Assembly (NCBI GenBank): GCA_963815125.1
Contig: CAWFFM010000003.1
Span: 496,001 to 560,000 of the forward strand
Source: Actinocatenispora sp963815125
GTDB lineage: Bacteria; Actinomycetota; Actinomycetes; Mycobacteriales; Micromonosporaceae
Length of the DNA stretch: 64,000 bases
Reading direction: 5' to 3'
This document shows, piece after piece, positions 50,457-59,360 of this stretch. The notes under the pieces were generated by a model. The model was not told the origin of the DNA, did not search any database, and saw only the letters and a program-made list of their open reading frames with translations. Position 1 is the first letter of the stretch, and the number at the start of each line of letters is the position of its first letter. Made by a program: the position numbers and the translations under genes.

Positions 50457-51644
50457 ATGACGCACCGGATCGTGATCGTGGGTGCCGGGTACGCGGGACT
50501 GGGTGCGGCCACCCGGCTGGCGCGCCGTACCCGGGGCCGGGATGTCCGGATCGAACTGCTCAACGCCACACCGTCCTTTGTGGAACGTGTGCGGCTGCAC
50601 CAGACGGCGGCCGACACCGGCCGCGCCGAACGGCCACTGGGTGGGATGCTCGCCGGTACCGGTGTGGCGTTGCGGGTCGGCCGGGCCACCGCGATCGACC
50701 CGACGGCCCGGACCGTACGGGTCGAGCCCGGCGCCGACATGAGCTACGACACCCTGGTGTACGCCCTCGGCAGCTTCACCGCGGTCGACCAGGTGTCCGG
50801 GGTCGCGGAGCACGCGTACACGCTGGACGGGGACAGCCCGAGACAGCTTGCCGGGGCACTGCCGGGGATCGCGTCCGGCCGCGGCACCCTCGCCGTCTGC
50901 GGTGGCGGCCTCACCGGGGTGGAGGCGGCGACCGAGTTCGCCGAGGCGTACCCGGGTCTGCGGGTCACCCTGGTCACCCGGGGCGGGATCGGCGCCGGCC
51001 TGTCCCCGCAGGCCGGTGCGCACATCCGGCAGGTCTTCGACCGGCTGGGGATCGACCTGCTGGAATCCACGGAGGTACGGGCGGTCACCGCGACCGGTGT
51101 ACGGCTGGCGGACGGCCGCGAGATCACCACCGCGGCCACGCTGTGGTGCGGGTCCTTCGCCGTACCGGCGCTGGCCGCCGACGCCGGCCTGGACACCGAT
51201 CCGACCGGCCGGATCCGGGTGGACGAGACGATGCGTTCGGTCTCGCATCCCGACGTGTACGCGGTGGGTGACGCCGCCGCGATCCCGCTGCCCTGGGGGG
51301 CGCAGCGAATGTCCTGCCAGGCCGGGGCGCCGGCCGGTGGCTACGCCGCGGATGCGATCGTCACCCGGCTGTCCGGTGGCGAACCGGCCGGGTACCGGTT
51401 CCGCTACCTGCTGCAGTGCGTGAGCCTGGGCCGCAGCGACGGGGTGATCCAGCTGGTGCACGCCGACGACAGCCCGGCCCGGGTGCTGGCCACCGGTCGG
51501 TCCGCAGCGCGGATCAAGGAGATCGTCTGCCGTGGCGCCGCGTGGATCTCGGCCAACGGACGGCTCAGCAACTCCGCCCTGTATCCCCGGCCGATCGGCT
51601 CGCTGGCGCGTCGGCCGGACCCGGCCCCGGCCGACGCCGCGTGA
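50457..51644 (+). CDS. FAD-dependent NADH dehydrogenase-like oxidoreductase
   Basis: 395 residues with the two-dinucleotide-binding-domain layout of NDH-2-like proteins. FAD-binding GxGxxG is at the very N-terminus (HRIVIVGAGYAGLGAATRLA). The NAD(P)H motif is TLAVCGGGLTGVEAATEFAEA, and the C-terminal FAD contact is HPDVYAVGDAAAIPLPWGAQRMSCQAG. No membrane anchor is obvious. It may oxidise NADH with a quinone acceptor; the acceptor is uncertain. ATG at 50457 follows GAGGAGAGG. Confidence 0.9.
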   Translation: MTHRIVIVGAGYAGLGAATRLARRTRGRDVRIELLNATPSFVERVRLHQTAADTGRAERPLGGMLAGTGVALRVGRATAIDPTARTVRVEPGADMSYDTLVYALGSFTAVDQVSGVAEHAYTLDGDSPRQLAGALPGIASGRGTLAVCGGGLTGVEAATEFAEAYPGLRVTLVTRGGIGAGLSPQAGAHIRQVFDRLGIDLLESTEVRAVTATGVRLADGREITTAATLWCGSFAVPALAADAGLDTDPTGRIRVDETMRSVSHPDVYAVGDAAAIPLPWGAQRMSCQAGAPAGGYAADAIVTRLSGGEPAGYRFRYLLQCVSLGRSDGVIQLVHADDSPARVLATGRSAARIKEIVCRGAAWISANGRLSNSALYPRPIGSLARRPDPAPADAA

Positions 51645-51649
51645 GGACA

Positions 51650-51686
51650 CCCGGCCCCGGCCGTCACGGGGCGGCACGGGGCCGGG
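51650..51686. terminator. Bidirectional terminator between convergent genes
   Basis: CCCGGCCCCG (51650-51659) pairs perfectly with CGGGGCCGGG (51677-51686). It lies between the FAD oxidoreductase stop and the HelD-family stop. Confidence 0.6.
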
Positions 51687-51695
51687 ATGTTCGGG

Positions 51696-53750
51696 TCAGG
51701 CGTCGGCAAGGGCCGTCGGCAACGCCTCGGCGTGCAGCACCACCAGACGAGACACCGCCCGGGTCAGCACCACGTACAGCCGGTGCAGCCCGCGCGCTTC
51801 GGCCGCCACGATGCCGGCCGGTTCCACCACGACCACGTGGTCGAACTCCAGGCCCTTGGCCAGGGTGGCCGGTACCAGGCTGACCCGTTCCGGGGAATTG
51901 ACCTCGGTCACGTCGGCCAGGCCGATCCCGGCGCCGGTCAGCACCTCGCGCAGCCGGTCGACCGCCGCGTCCGGTGCGATCACCGCCACCGAACCCTCCT
52001 CGGCCAGCGCCTCGCGTACCGCTCCCGGCAGTGCGGTGTCCACATCGGACACCGAACGGACCTGCAGGGTGCCGTCCCGGCGCAGCGAGGTGGCCGGCGG
52101 CACCTCCACCTCCAGCGCGGGCAGCAGCCGGTTCGCCAGTTCCACCACCACCTCCGGTACCCGGAACCCGGTGGTCAGCGCGACCACGTCGGCGCCTGGC
52201 TTGCCCAGATGACCCAGCGAGTCGGGCCACCGGCTGGCCGCCCACGGGGTGGTGCCCTGCGCCAGGTCACCCAGTACGGTCAGCGAACCGTGCTCGTTGC
52301 GGCGGGCCAGCGCCCGGCACTGCATCGCGGACAGGTCCTGCGCCTCGTCCACCACCACGTGCCCGTAGCTACCGACCCGTTCGATCAGACCGGTGGCCTC
52401 GTCGATCAGCACGTTGTCCGCGGCGCTGAACTTCGCCGACTTCACCGTACGGGCCGGTTTCGCCCAGTGCAGCGCCTCCTGCTCGGCCGGGTCGAGGATG
52501 CCCTCCGCGGCGGCGGCCAGCGCCTCCGGCTCGCCGAGCAGCCGGGCCACCAGGGCCGCCGGTTCGACGGCCGGCCAGCAGGTGTCCAGGAAGTCGCGTA
52601 CCGGCCGGGACCGGCTGATCTTGCGCAGCCAGGTTTCACCGGGCGACTCGCCCCGCGCCTCGGCCTGCCGACGCAGTCCCGCCGCCACCCGGGCGCGGAC
52701 CCGTTCCCGACCCGTGGCGTACGGCAGTCCCTCCCGCCGGGCGTCGTCCACGATGCGGCGCAGCGCCTCGGCGGACAGCCGCCACCGGGCCGAGCCGTCC
52801 GACACCACCACCGGCTCGGTCGGCTTCGCCAACTGTCCGTACAGGGCTCGGCGCAGTACCTCCGCCATCGGGGCCCGGTGCTTGATCCGGGCCGCCATCT
52901 CGGTGTCGACGGCCCGTACCGGTACGTGCGCCACCACGTCGTCGATGGTGCGCTGGTCGACCCCGACCTCGCCCAGGGCGGGCAGCACCGCCGCGATGTA
53001 GGACAGGAACGCGGTGTTCGGGCCGACGACCAGTACGCCGGCCTTACGCAGCCGTTCCCGGTGGTTGTAGAGCAGGAACGCGGCCCGGTGCAGGCCGACG
53101 GCCGTCTTACCGGTACCCGGCGCACCCTGTACGCACAGCGAATCGCCCAGTTCGGCGCGGACCAGGTCGTCCTGCTCGGGCTGGATGGTCGCCACGATGT
53201 CGCGCATCGGCCCGACCCTGGGTCGCTCGATCTCGCTGGTCAGGATGCGGCTGGCGGTGCCCAGCTCCTCGCCGGCGGTCAGGTGCTCGTCCTCGAAACC
53301 GGTCAGCTCACCGGCGGAGAAGCCGTACCGGCGGCGGCGCGAGACGCCCATCGGTTCGCGCACGCTGGCCTTGTAGAAGGCCCGCGACACCGGTGCCCGC
53401 CAGTCGATGATCAGCGGTTCGCCGCCGTCGTCGGTGACGTGCCGGCGGCCGATGTGGAAGCTCGTCCCCGCGTTGTCCTCATGTTCGGTGTCGGCGGAAT
53501 GGTCCAGCCGCCCGAAGAACAGCGGGGTGTCCGGGTCGTCGGCGAGTTCGGCGATCCGCCGGGCCAGCGCCACCCCCAGCGCCTCGGCGGAGAACGGGTC
53601 CCCGCCGACCCCGTCGCCGGTGCGGTAGAGGCCCTCGGCGCGGTCCCGCATCCGCCGCAACGCCTCCCGGGACACGGTCAGGTGGGTGCGTTCGGCGGCG
53701 AGCTGGGTATCGAGGTCGTCGGTGTCGGTCGTGTCGGTGGGCAGGGTCAT
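51696..53750 (-). CDS. HelD-family RNA polymerase-recycling ATPase (paralogue 1)
   Basis: 684 residues, UvrD/Rep-like superfamily 1 ATPase with the split architecture of HelD. The N-terminal coiled coil (DLDTQLAAERTHLTVSREALRRMRDRA) would enter the RNAP secondary channel. Walker A is GAPGTGKT (209-216), Walker B VVVDEAQDLSAMQCRAL, later motifs DLAQGTTPWA, LTTGFRVPEVV and KGLEFDHVVVVEP and LTRAVSRLVVL. HelD proteins remove stalled RNAP from DNA. I chose ATG 53750 because homology begins there. A second HelD-type gene lies 3.1 kb beyond the 5-prime end of this one, at 56876. Confidence 0.9.
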   Translation of the reverse strand: MTLPTDTTDTDDLDTQLAAERTHLTVSREALRRMRDRAEGLYRTGDGVGGDPFSAEALGVALARRIAELADDPDTPLFFGRLDHSADTEHEDNAGTSFHIGRRHVTDDGGEPLIIDWRAPVSRAFYKASVREPMGVSRRRRYGFSAGELTGFEDEHLTAGEELGTASRILTSEIERPRVGPMRDIVATIQPEQDDLVRAELGDSLCVQGAPGTGKTAVGLHRAAFLLYNHRERLRKAGVLVVGPNTAFLSYIAAVLPALGEVGVDQRTIDDVVAHVPVRAVDTEMAARIKHRAPMAEVLRRALYGQLAKPTEPVVVSDGSARWRLSAEALRRIVDDARREGLPYATGRERVRARVAAGLRRQAEARGESPGETWLRKISRSRPVRDFLDTCWPAVEPAALVARLLGEPEALAAAAEGILDPAEQEALHWAKPARTVKSAKFSAADNVLIDEATGLIERVGSYGHVVVDEAQDLSAMQCRALARRNEHGSLTVLGDLAQGTTPWAASRWPDSLGHLGKPGADVVALTTGFRVPEVVVELANRLLPALEVEVPPATSLRRDGTLQVRSVSDVDTALPGAVREALAEEGSVAVIAPDAAVDRLREVLTGAGIGLADVTEVNSPERVSLVPATLAKGLEFDHVVVVEPAGIVAAEARGLHRLYVVLTRAVSRLVVLHAEALPTALADA

Positions 53751-53777
53751 CCAGAGGCCTTCGCTACTGACGTCCCT

Positions 53778-53798
53778 GGTGAAGGTGGAGCCTTCACC
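53778..53798. promoter_or_regulatory. Perfect 8-bp-arm dyad upstream of HelD paralogue
   Basis: GGTGAAGG-TGGAG-CCTTCACC (53778-53798) is a perfect inverted repeat 28 bp before the HelD ATG. It is a strong operator candidate, perhaps for a MerR-type or the adjacent ArsR-like regulator at 53971. Confidence 0.5.
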
Positions 53799-53970
53799 GC
53801 CCGGCGCTCCGAGGCGTTTCCGGTGCCGCGTACGCGACCCGGCGCGGGGCGCCGCTCCTGCTGTGGCGCGCTCGGTGCCGTTCAACGGGGCGCGCTCCGA
53901 CGCGCGCAGACCGAGCATTCTATTCGCCCACCACCGGCGGCGTCACCTGGGTTTCGGCGGGGATGATGGG

Positions 53971-54531
53971 GTGGTGGCGGATGAGACGCAGAAACTGACC
54001 GATCCGTCGGTGATCCGGGCGCTGGCGCACCCGGCCCGGCTGGCGATCCTGGAATACCTGGGCGGTCAGGACTCGGCCACCGCGACCGAATGCGCCGAGG
54101 TTGTCGGGCTTTCGCCCAGCGCGACCAGCTATCACCTGCGTGAGCTGGCCCGGCACGGGATGGTGGACGAGGCACCCGGCACCGACCGACGGGAACGGCG
54201 CTGGCGCTCGACCGGTGACTTCAGTACGGGCGTGGCCCGGTCCGACGACGATGCCACCCGCGCCGCGACCCGGCTGCTCGGCCGCATGGTGCTGGACCGG
54301 GGTGACCAGCGGGCACAGCGGTACCTGGCGCACTCGAAGGACGAGCCGGAGGACTGGTGGTCCGCCGCGACACTGTCCGAGACCAGGCTGCGGATGACCG
54401 TCGAGGAGCTACGGGCGCTGGCCGCCGCGTTCGCCGAGCTGACCCGCCCGTACATGCGCCGTGCCCGCAGCGCGCCGGACGGCTCCCGCGAGGTGCAGGT
54501 GACCTTCCGTGCCTTCCCGGTCGACCCCTGA
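53971..54531 (+). CDS. ArsR-type winged-helix regulator
   Basis: 186 residues from GTG 53971 (GTG 53974 possible). A winged HTH occupies the first half: LTDPSVIRALAHPARLAILEYLGGQDSATATECAEVVGLSPSATSYHLRELARHGMVDEAPGTDRRERRWR. The C-terminal half is a helical domain (DDDATRAATRLLGRMVLDRG, MTVEELRALAAAFAELTRPYMRRA) of unknown ligand. There is no Cys metal site of the classic ArsR type. It diverges from the HelD gene, suggesting control of it. Confidence 0.85.
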   Translation: MVADETQKLTDPSVIRALAHPARLAILEYLGGQDSATATECAEVVGLSPSATSYHLRELARHGMVDEAPGTDRRERRWRSTGDFSTGVARSDDDATRAATRLLGRMVLDRGDQRAQRYLAHSKDEPEDWWSAATLSETRLRMTVEELRALAAAFAELTRPYMRRARSAPDGSREVQVTFRAFPVDP

Positions 54532-54570
54532 CCTCGGCGGGGAGATCCGGCCGCCGGAGACAGGTACCGG

Positions 54571-55080
54571 TCAGCTGACGTCCGAGGTGGTGAGCCCCAC
54601 GTGCACCTCGCCGGGGCCGGCGAACCAGGCCGGTGCGTCGTCGCTCAGTGCCGTGTCGATCCGAAGCCGGGTGAACGGATGGATCTCCGGTAGGCGGTCC
54701 AGCCGGAACCAGCCCACCGCCAACGACTCGTCGTCGTTGACCCGCGCCGTGCCCTCGACCGGGTGGCAGCGGAACCAGACGTTCAGGTACTGGCAGCTGT
54801 CGCCGTTCGGGTAGTTGGTGGGGTGCAGCGCCACCCCGGCCAGCCGGTCCACCGCGACCCGTACCCCGGTCTCCTCGTACACCTCGCGGACCAGCGCGGC
54901 GGCCGGCTGCTCGCCCGGGTCGACGGTGCCGGCGATCAGCGCCCACCGGCCGTTGTCGGCGCGCTGACCGAGCAGGATCTCGCCGTCGGGATTGACCACG
55001 ACCGCGCTGACACTGGGCATCATCAACAGGTCATGTCCGATGTGCCGACGCAGGCCGGCCATGTAGGGAGAGATCGCCAT
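54571..55080 (-). CDS. Nudix hydrolase
   Basis: 169 residues. The Nudix box G-X5-E-X7-REVxEETG is visible as GTVDPGEQPAAALVREVYEETGVRV. It hydrolyses a nucleoside diphosphate linked to another group; substrate not predictable (ADP-ribose, oxidised nucleotides, or NADH). ATG 55080 was chosen because homology (MAISPYMAGLRRHIGHDLLMMPSVSAVVV) begins here. It lies between the regulator and a flavin monooxygenase on the minus strand. Confidence 0.9.
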   Translation of the reverse strand: MAISPYMAGLRRHIGHDLLMMPSVSAVVVNPDGEILLGQRADNGRWALIAGTVDPGEQPAAALVREVYEETGVRVAVDRLAGVALHPTNYPNGDSCQYLNVWFRCHPVEGTARVNDDESLAVGWFRLDRLPEIHPFTRLRIDTALSDDAPAWFAGPGEVHVGLTTSDVS

Positions 55081-55118
55081 CCGCTGATCGTATCGGCGGC
55101 CCGCAGCGCCGAGCGGGG

Positions 55119-56720
55119 TCAGGCCGGGGCGAACAGGTGGCCCAGTACGGCCAGCACCGACGCCGGGTCGGCCCGCCGGGTGCAGCAGCTCAGGTAGCCG
55201 TCCGGACGTACCAGGAAACTGGCGCCGTGCTCGGCCCGGTACGTCTCCCGGAAGGTCCCCTCGACGTCGCGTACCACCGGCACCGGCAGCTCGACCGGTT
55301 CCATCGCCGAGTCCAGCACCGCGTACGTGCGCAGCATGCCGTGCGCGCGGGAACACGCCCGGACGGCCAGTTCGTCGGCCCAGCTGTGCTCGCCCGGCCG
55401 GGTCAGGTACATCAGCAGCACGTGGTCGGTGCCGGCGAACAGGTCGAAGAGGCGTAGCGGCGCGTTCATCCCGTCCCGTACCAGACCGGCCGCGTCGGGT
55501 GCCCGGTCGCCCGGCTGCGGGCCGGCGCCGGAACCACCGCCCACCACCGGGCTGTCCCGGTAGCCCAGCAGCAGTTGCGCCTCACGGAGCAGCACCGTCT
55601 GCTGGACGTCCGGATCGTTCTCCAGACCGGCCCGAGCGTGCCGTACGGTCCGCCCGACGACCTCCTCGCCGATCGGCAGCCGTTCGGCGTTGTAGCTGTC
55701 CAGCAGGCCGGGTGCGGCCACCCCGCGTACCGCCAGGGCCAGTTTCCAGGCCAAATTCCAGGCGTCCTGCACGCCGGTGTTCATGCCCTGCGCGCCGGTC
55801 GGCGGGTGGATGTGCGCGGCGTCCCCGGCGAGGAAGATCCGACCCTGCTGGTAGCGGTCCACGATCCGGTGGCTGATCCGGAACACCGAGGACCAGCGCA
55901 ACATGGACACTGTCGCGGGCTCGGGGGACAGCCGGTCGAACACCGCCTGTATGTCGGCGAGCTGCGGCAGTCCCTCGGACTCCAGCCCGTGCTGTACGCC
56001 GCTGCCGCCGGGCCGGGCCAGCCGTTCCGGCGCCAGCATCGACGCCCGGTAGCGGTGCCGGCCGGGCAGCGGAATGCAGACCAACAGGTCGTCGGTACCG
56101 TCGTCGGCGCGGTGGCTGGCCCGGACCGTGTAGCCGACCGGTACCGACCAGTCCACCTCGACATCGCCGAGCATGTACGCCCCGGCGAACGCCGCGCCCT
56201 CGAAGGTGGTGCCCAGGTGCGCGCGTACCGTGCTGTGCGCTCCGTCGCAGCCGACCAGGTAGTCGACCCGTACGGTCTCGGTACCGTCGGGGCCGCTGAG
56301 CGTCGCGTTGACCCCGTACGGGTCCTGGGACAGTCCGGTCAGCTCGACGGATCGCTCGATACGGCAGCCGAAGGTTGCGGCGTACGCGGTCAGCAGCCGT
56401 TCGGTCTCGTTCTGTGGCAGGGCCACGAAGCCGTACGGCACCTCGTCGGGCAGGCGCAGTTCGATCCGTGCGACCTGGCGGCCGTCGACGTACACGAGCT
56501 GGCCGCGCAGTGGGATCGAGGCGTCCAGCGCTGCGGTCAGCATTCCGGTGCCGGCCCAGAGTTCCAGTGTGCGGGGCTGGATGCCGACCGCCTTGGCCAC
56601 GTTCATCGGTTCGGCCAGCCGGTCGACGATGCGGGTGGCGACCCCGCGCCGGCACAGTTCGGCGGCGACGGTCAGACCGACCGGTCCGGCACCGACGACC
56701 AGCACGCTCGGATCCGTCAT
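55119..56720 (-). CDS. Class A flavin-dependent monooxygenase
   Basis: 533 residues. The N-terminal FAD-binding GAGPVG motif (VLVVGAGPVGLTVAAELCRRG), the DG motif YLVGCDGAHSTVRAHLG and the GD motif IFLAGDAAHIHPPTGAQGMNTGVQDAWNLAWKLA identify a p-hydroxybenzoate-hydroxylase-type enzyme. A C-terminal thioredoxin-like domain (PQPGDRAPDAAGL to LVRPDGYLSCC) matches the PheA/TfdB-like branch. Family members hydroxylate phenols, polyketides and antibiotics; rifampicin monooxygenases belong to the same superfamily but are shorter. Its neighbours, HelD-type genes, make antibiotic modification an attractive inference. Confidence 0.92.
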   Translation of the reverse strand: MTDPSVLVVGAGPVGLTVAAELCRRGVATRIVDRLAEPMNVAKAVGIQPRTLELWAGTGMLTAALDASIPLRGQLVYVDGRQVARIELRLPDEVPYGFVALPQNETERLLTAYAATFGCRIERSVELTGLSQDPYGVNATLSGPDGTETVRVDYLVGCDGAHSTVRAHLGTTFEGAAFAGAYMLGDVEVDWSVPVGYTVRASHRADDGTDDLLVCIPLPGRHRYRASMLAPERLARPGGSGVQHGLESEGLPQLADIQAVFDRLSPEPATVSMLRWSSVFRISHRIVDRYQQGRIFLAGDAAHIHPPTGAQGMNTGVQDAWNLAWKLALAVRGVAAPGLLDSYNAERLPIGEEVVGRTVRHARAGLENDPDVQQTVLLREAQLLLGYRDSPVVGGGSGAGPQPGDRAPDAAGLVRDGMNAPLRLFDLFAGTDHVLLMYLTRPGEHSWADELAVRACSRAHGMLRTYAVLDSAMEPVELPVPVVRDVEGTFRETYRAEHGASFLVRPDGYLSCCTRRADPASVLAVLGHLFAPA

Positions 56721-56875
56721 GCCACCACCCCCTGGCGTGCCCCGTGGTGGATCCGGTCGGCGGCGCGACCGTCGCTGGCGGAGTCGGGCCCGGACGGCGT
56801 GTGCGGTCCGGACCCGACCAGCCTAGGTCACCCTCGGGTGAGGCGGTGGATGCTTCAGGTAATCGCCTGATCGGG

Positions 56876-59023
56876 TCAGGGGCTCGTCAGGATGACGAGC
56901 TGCTGGGTCGCCCGGGTCATCGCGACATAACGGTCGACCGCTCCTTCGATGCCCTTGCCGAACTCCTCCGGATCGACGAGAACCACCAGGTCGAACTCGA
57001 GTCCCTTCGACAGTTCCGGGGTCAGCGAGCGGACCCGTGGCGTCGCTGCGAACGTGGGATCGCCGATGACGCAGGCTATTCCGTCGGCATGCGCGGCGAG
57101 CCAGGTGTCCAGGACCGCACCCAGATCCGACACCGGTCCGTGTACGACGGGGACACCGTTGCTGCGGATGGAGGTCGGCACGTTGGCGTCGGGGAGTACG
57201 GACCGGATGACCGGCTCGGCCTCCGCCATGACCTCTTCCGGCGTCCGGTAGTTGATGCTCAGGGAGGCCTGGTCGATCCGGCGGAACCCGACCCGGGTGA
57301 GCCGTTCCTGCCAGGACTCGGTGAACCCGTGCCGGGCCTGGGCGCGGTCCCCGACGACGGTGAAGCTGCGGGACGGGCAGCGCAGCAGCAGCATCTGCCA
57401 CTCCGCGTCGGTCAGCTCCTGCGCCTCGTCCACGACGACGTGCGCGAACGGGCCGGCGAGCAGGTCGGGTTCGGTGCCGGGCAGGGCGGCCTCATCGACG
57501 AGCGCGTCCCGCAGGTCCTGCCCGCGCAGCATCGTCATCACCATCATGTCGGAGTCGTCGGCGGCGATCATGTCGTCGACCACCCGGTCCATCATCTCCC
57601 GGTCGGCCGCGATGGTGGCCTCCTGTCGGCGCTGGCGCCGCGCCGCCTCCGGATCACCCAGCCGGAGCCGGGCCGCGTCCAGGAACGGCAGGTCGGACAC
57701 CGTCCAGGCCCGCGGGTCCCTGCGCTGGAGTTTCCGGACCTCGTCGGCGCTGAGCCACGGCGCGCATCTGCGCAGGTAGGCGGGTACCGACCAGAGGTCT
57801 CCGACGAGGTCGGCCGGGTCCAGCAGCGGCCACGCCCGGTTGAGTGTCCGCATCAGCTCCTTGTGCTGCAGCAGTGTCCTGCGGAGCAGCTCAGCGGAGT
57901 CGTCACCGTCGTACTTGTCGATCAGGATGGTGAGCAACTCGTTCCGGATCGCCTCACGTGCCTCGTTGTGCGGCGTACCGGGTTCGGCCGCGTCGAACGC
58001 ATAGGCCCAGTCCTCGGCGCTCAGCCAGATCTCGGACGTGCCGGCCATCACCGACATACCCTCGGTGGGCGGTTCCTCGTAGAACCTGACGGCCGGTTCG
58101 ATCGCCTTCACCAGGTTCGCCGAGGACTTCAGGCGGGCCACGTCCGGGTCGGTCTCGACCGCTGCCGTGGCCCCCTCGGCCACGAGGTCGCGCAGCGTAC
58201 AGGTCTGTACGCCCTCCTCGCCCATGCTGGGCAGCACGTCGGAGACGTACGCCAGGTAGGGCTGGTGCGGGCCGACGAACAGTACGTCGCCGCGGTGGTG
58301 CCCGAGGCGGGGGTCGGTGTAGAGGAGGTAGGCGGAGCGGTGCAGCGCGACGACGGTCTTGCCGGTACCGGGACCGCCGTCGACGACAAGAGCACCGTGC
58401 GATCCCGCGCGGATGATGGCGTCCTGGTCGGCCTGGATGGTGCCGAGTACGTCCCGCATCCGGTCCGACCGGTTGCCGCCGAGGCTCGCGATGAAGGCTG
58501 ACTGGTCGTCGAGCGCGGCGTGGCCCTCGAAGCCTTCCGTGGTGAACACCTCGTCCCAGTAGTCGCTGATCCGGCCACCGGTCCAGCGGTACCTGCGGCG
58601 GCTGGTCAGTCCCATCGGGTTGGCGTGGGTGGCCCCGAAGAACGGCTCGGCGGCGGGGGAGCGCCAGTCGAGCAGCAGCCGGCGGCCGGTGCTGTCGGTG
58701 AGGCCGAGCCGTCCGATGTACACGGGCTCGGGGTCGTCCGTGCTGACGATGTGTCCGAGGCACAGGTCCAGACCGAAGCGCCGCAAGGTTCGCAGGCGGG
58801 CGGTCAGCCGATGGACCTCCATGTCCCGGTCCAGGGCCCGCTGGCCGCCTCCGGCGGGTGCCCGGCGCTCGGTGGCGAGGCGGTCGGACAGTTCCGCGAC
58901 GGACTGTTCGAGGGTTTCCGCGATGGCCACGAAATGCTGCTCGTCGCCGGCGATCAGGGCCGGATCGGCTTTGGGAGCGAGATGCTCGGGAAGGTCAAAC
59001 GCGCTGGTGGTCAGTGGGTTCAC
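56876..59023 (-). CDS. helR: HelR-like RNA polymerase-recycling ATPase (HelD family)
   Basis: 715 residues. The N-terminus (NPLTTSAFDLPEHLAPKADPALIAGDEQHF) and coiled coil EQSVAELSDRLATERRAP resemble the HelR subgroup, which displaces rifampicin-bound RNAP in Streptomyces and M. abscessus. Walker A is GGPGTGKT (216-223), Walker B VVVDEAQELTDAEWQMLLLR, and later motifs ILTSP-end, SINYRTPEEVMA, KGLEFDLVVLVDP and AMTRATQQLVILTS. ATG at 59023 starts after CACCTCATC. I saw no sequence matching the rifamycin-associated element as I remember it. It diverges from an MFS exporter. Confidence 0.8.
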   Translation of the reverse strand: MNPLTTSAFDLPEHLAPKADPALIAGDEQHFVAIAETLEQSVAELSDRLATERRAPAGGGQRALDRDMEVHRLTARLRTLRRFGLDLCLGHIVSTDDPEPVYIGRLGLTDSTGRRLLLDWRSPAAEPFFGATHANPMGLTSRRRYRWTGGRISDYWDEVFTTEGFEGHAALDDQSAFIASLGGNRSDRMRDVLGTIQADQDAIIRAGSHGALVVDGGPGTGKTVVALHRSAYLLYTDPRLGHHRGDVLFVGPHQPYLAYVSDVLPSMGEEGVQTCTLRDLVAEGATAAVETDPDVARLKSSANLVKAIEPAVRFYEEPPTEGMSVMAGTSEIWLSAEDWAYAFDAAEPGTPHNEAREAIRNELLTILIDKYDGDDSAELLRRTLLQHKELMRTLNRAWPLLDPADLVGDLWSVPAYLRRCAPWLSADEVRKLQRRDPRAWTVSDLPFLDAARLRLGDPEAARRQRRQEATIAADREMMDRVVDDMIAADDSDMMVMTMLRGQDLRDALVDEAALPGTEPDLLAGPFAHVVVDEAQELTDAEWQMLLLRCPSRSFTVVGDRAQARHGFTESWQERLTRVGFRRIDQASLSINYRTPEEVMAEAEPVIRSVLPDANVPTSIRSNGVPVVHGPVSDLGAVLDTWLAAHADGIACVIGDPTFAATPRVRSLTPELSKGLEFDLVVLVDPEEFGKGIEGAVDRYVAMTRATQQLVILTSP

Positions 59024-59095
59024 CTCATCAACTCTGATCTGAGGCTGTGACCTTAGAGCAAATTTTCGACGCTCATGAACGTGCCCGGATTCTGC

Positions 59096-59131
59096 TATAA
59101 ATAAGAAGGGGAGAGTTGTCCTCCCACTTCT
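59096..59131 (+). promoter_or_regulatory. MFS promoter and early hairpin
   Basis: An extended -10 TGCTATAAA (59093-59101) is followed at once by a hairpin: AGAAG-GGGAG (59104-59113) pairs with CTCCC-A-CTTCT (59121-59131). An early hairpin in a leader of about 220 nt suggests attenuation or RNA stability control of the exporter. No good -35 is seen. Confidence 0.35.
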
Positions 59132-59314
59132 CTTTCAGCTTCCTGTGCCGCCGGCGATCGGTGCTGCCGGCCATCGGCGCTGCCATGCACGGGCTGGCGC
59201 GGGGCCGTTCGGGCCCGCCCCTTCCTCTGGCACATCCTCGGCGGACCGACGCTGCGCGGGCGTGTTCTGTCCCGACCGCCTGGCGCATGTCCGGCCGGTC
59301 ACCGGCTTGCGCCA

Positions 59315-59360
59315 GACAGGTATGAAGGATTATTTTCGAAAAATGAGCTTCATACCTGTC
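59315..59360. promoter_or_regulatory. 46-bp palindrome spanning the MFS start
   Basis: GACAGGTATGAAG (59315-59327) and CTTCATACCTGTC (59348-59360) are perfect 13-bp arms, and TTTTCGAAAA (59333-59342) is centred between them. It overlaps both possible start codons (59322 and 59343). It can bind a large dimeric repressor or form an mRNA hairpin that hides the start codon. Confidence 0.75.

Noticed and set aside
59024..59321. Rifamycin-associated element upstream of helR
   Set aside because: I looked for the palindromic element as I remember it and found no match; an alignment search is needed to be sure.
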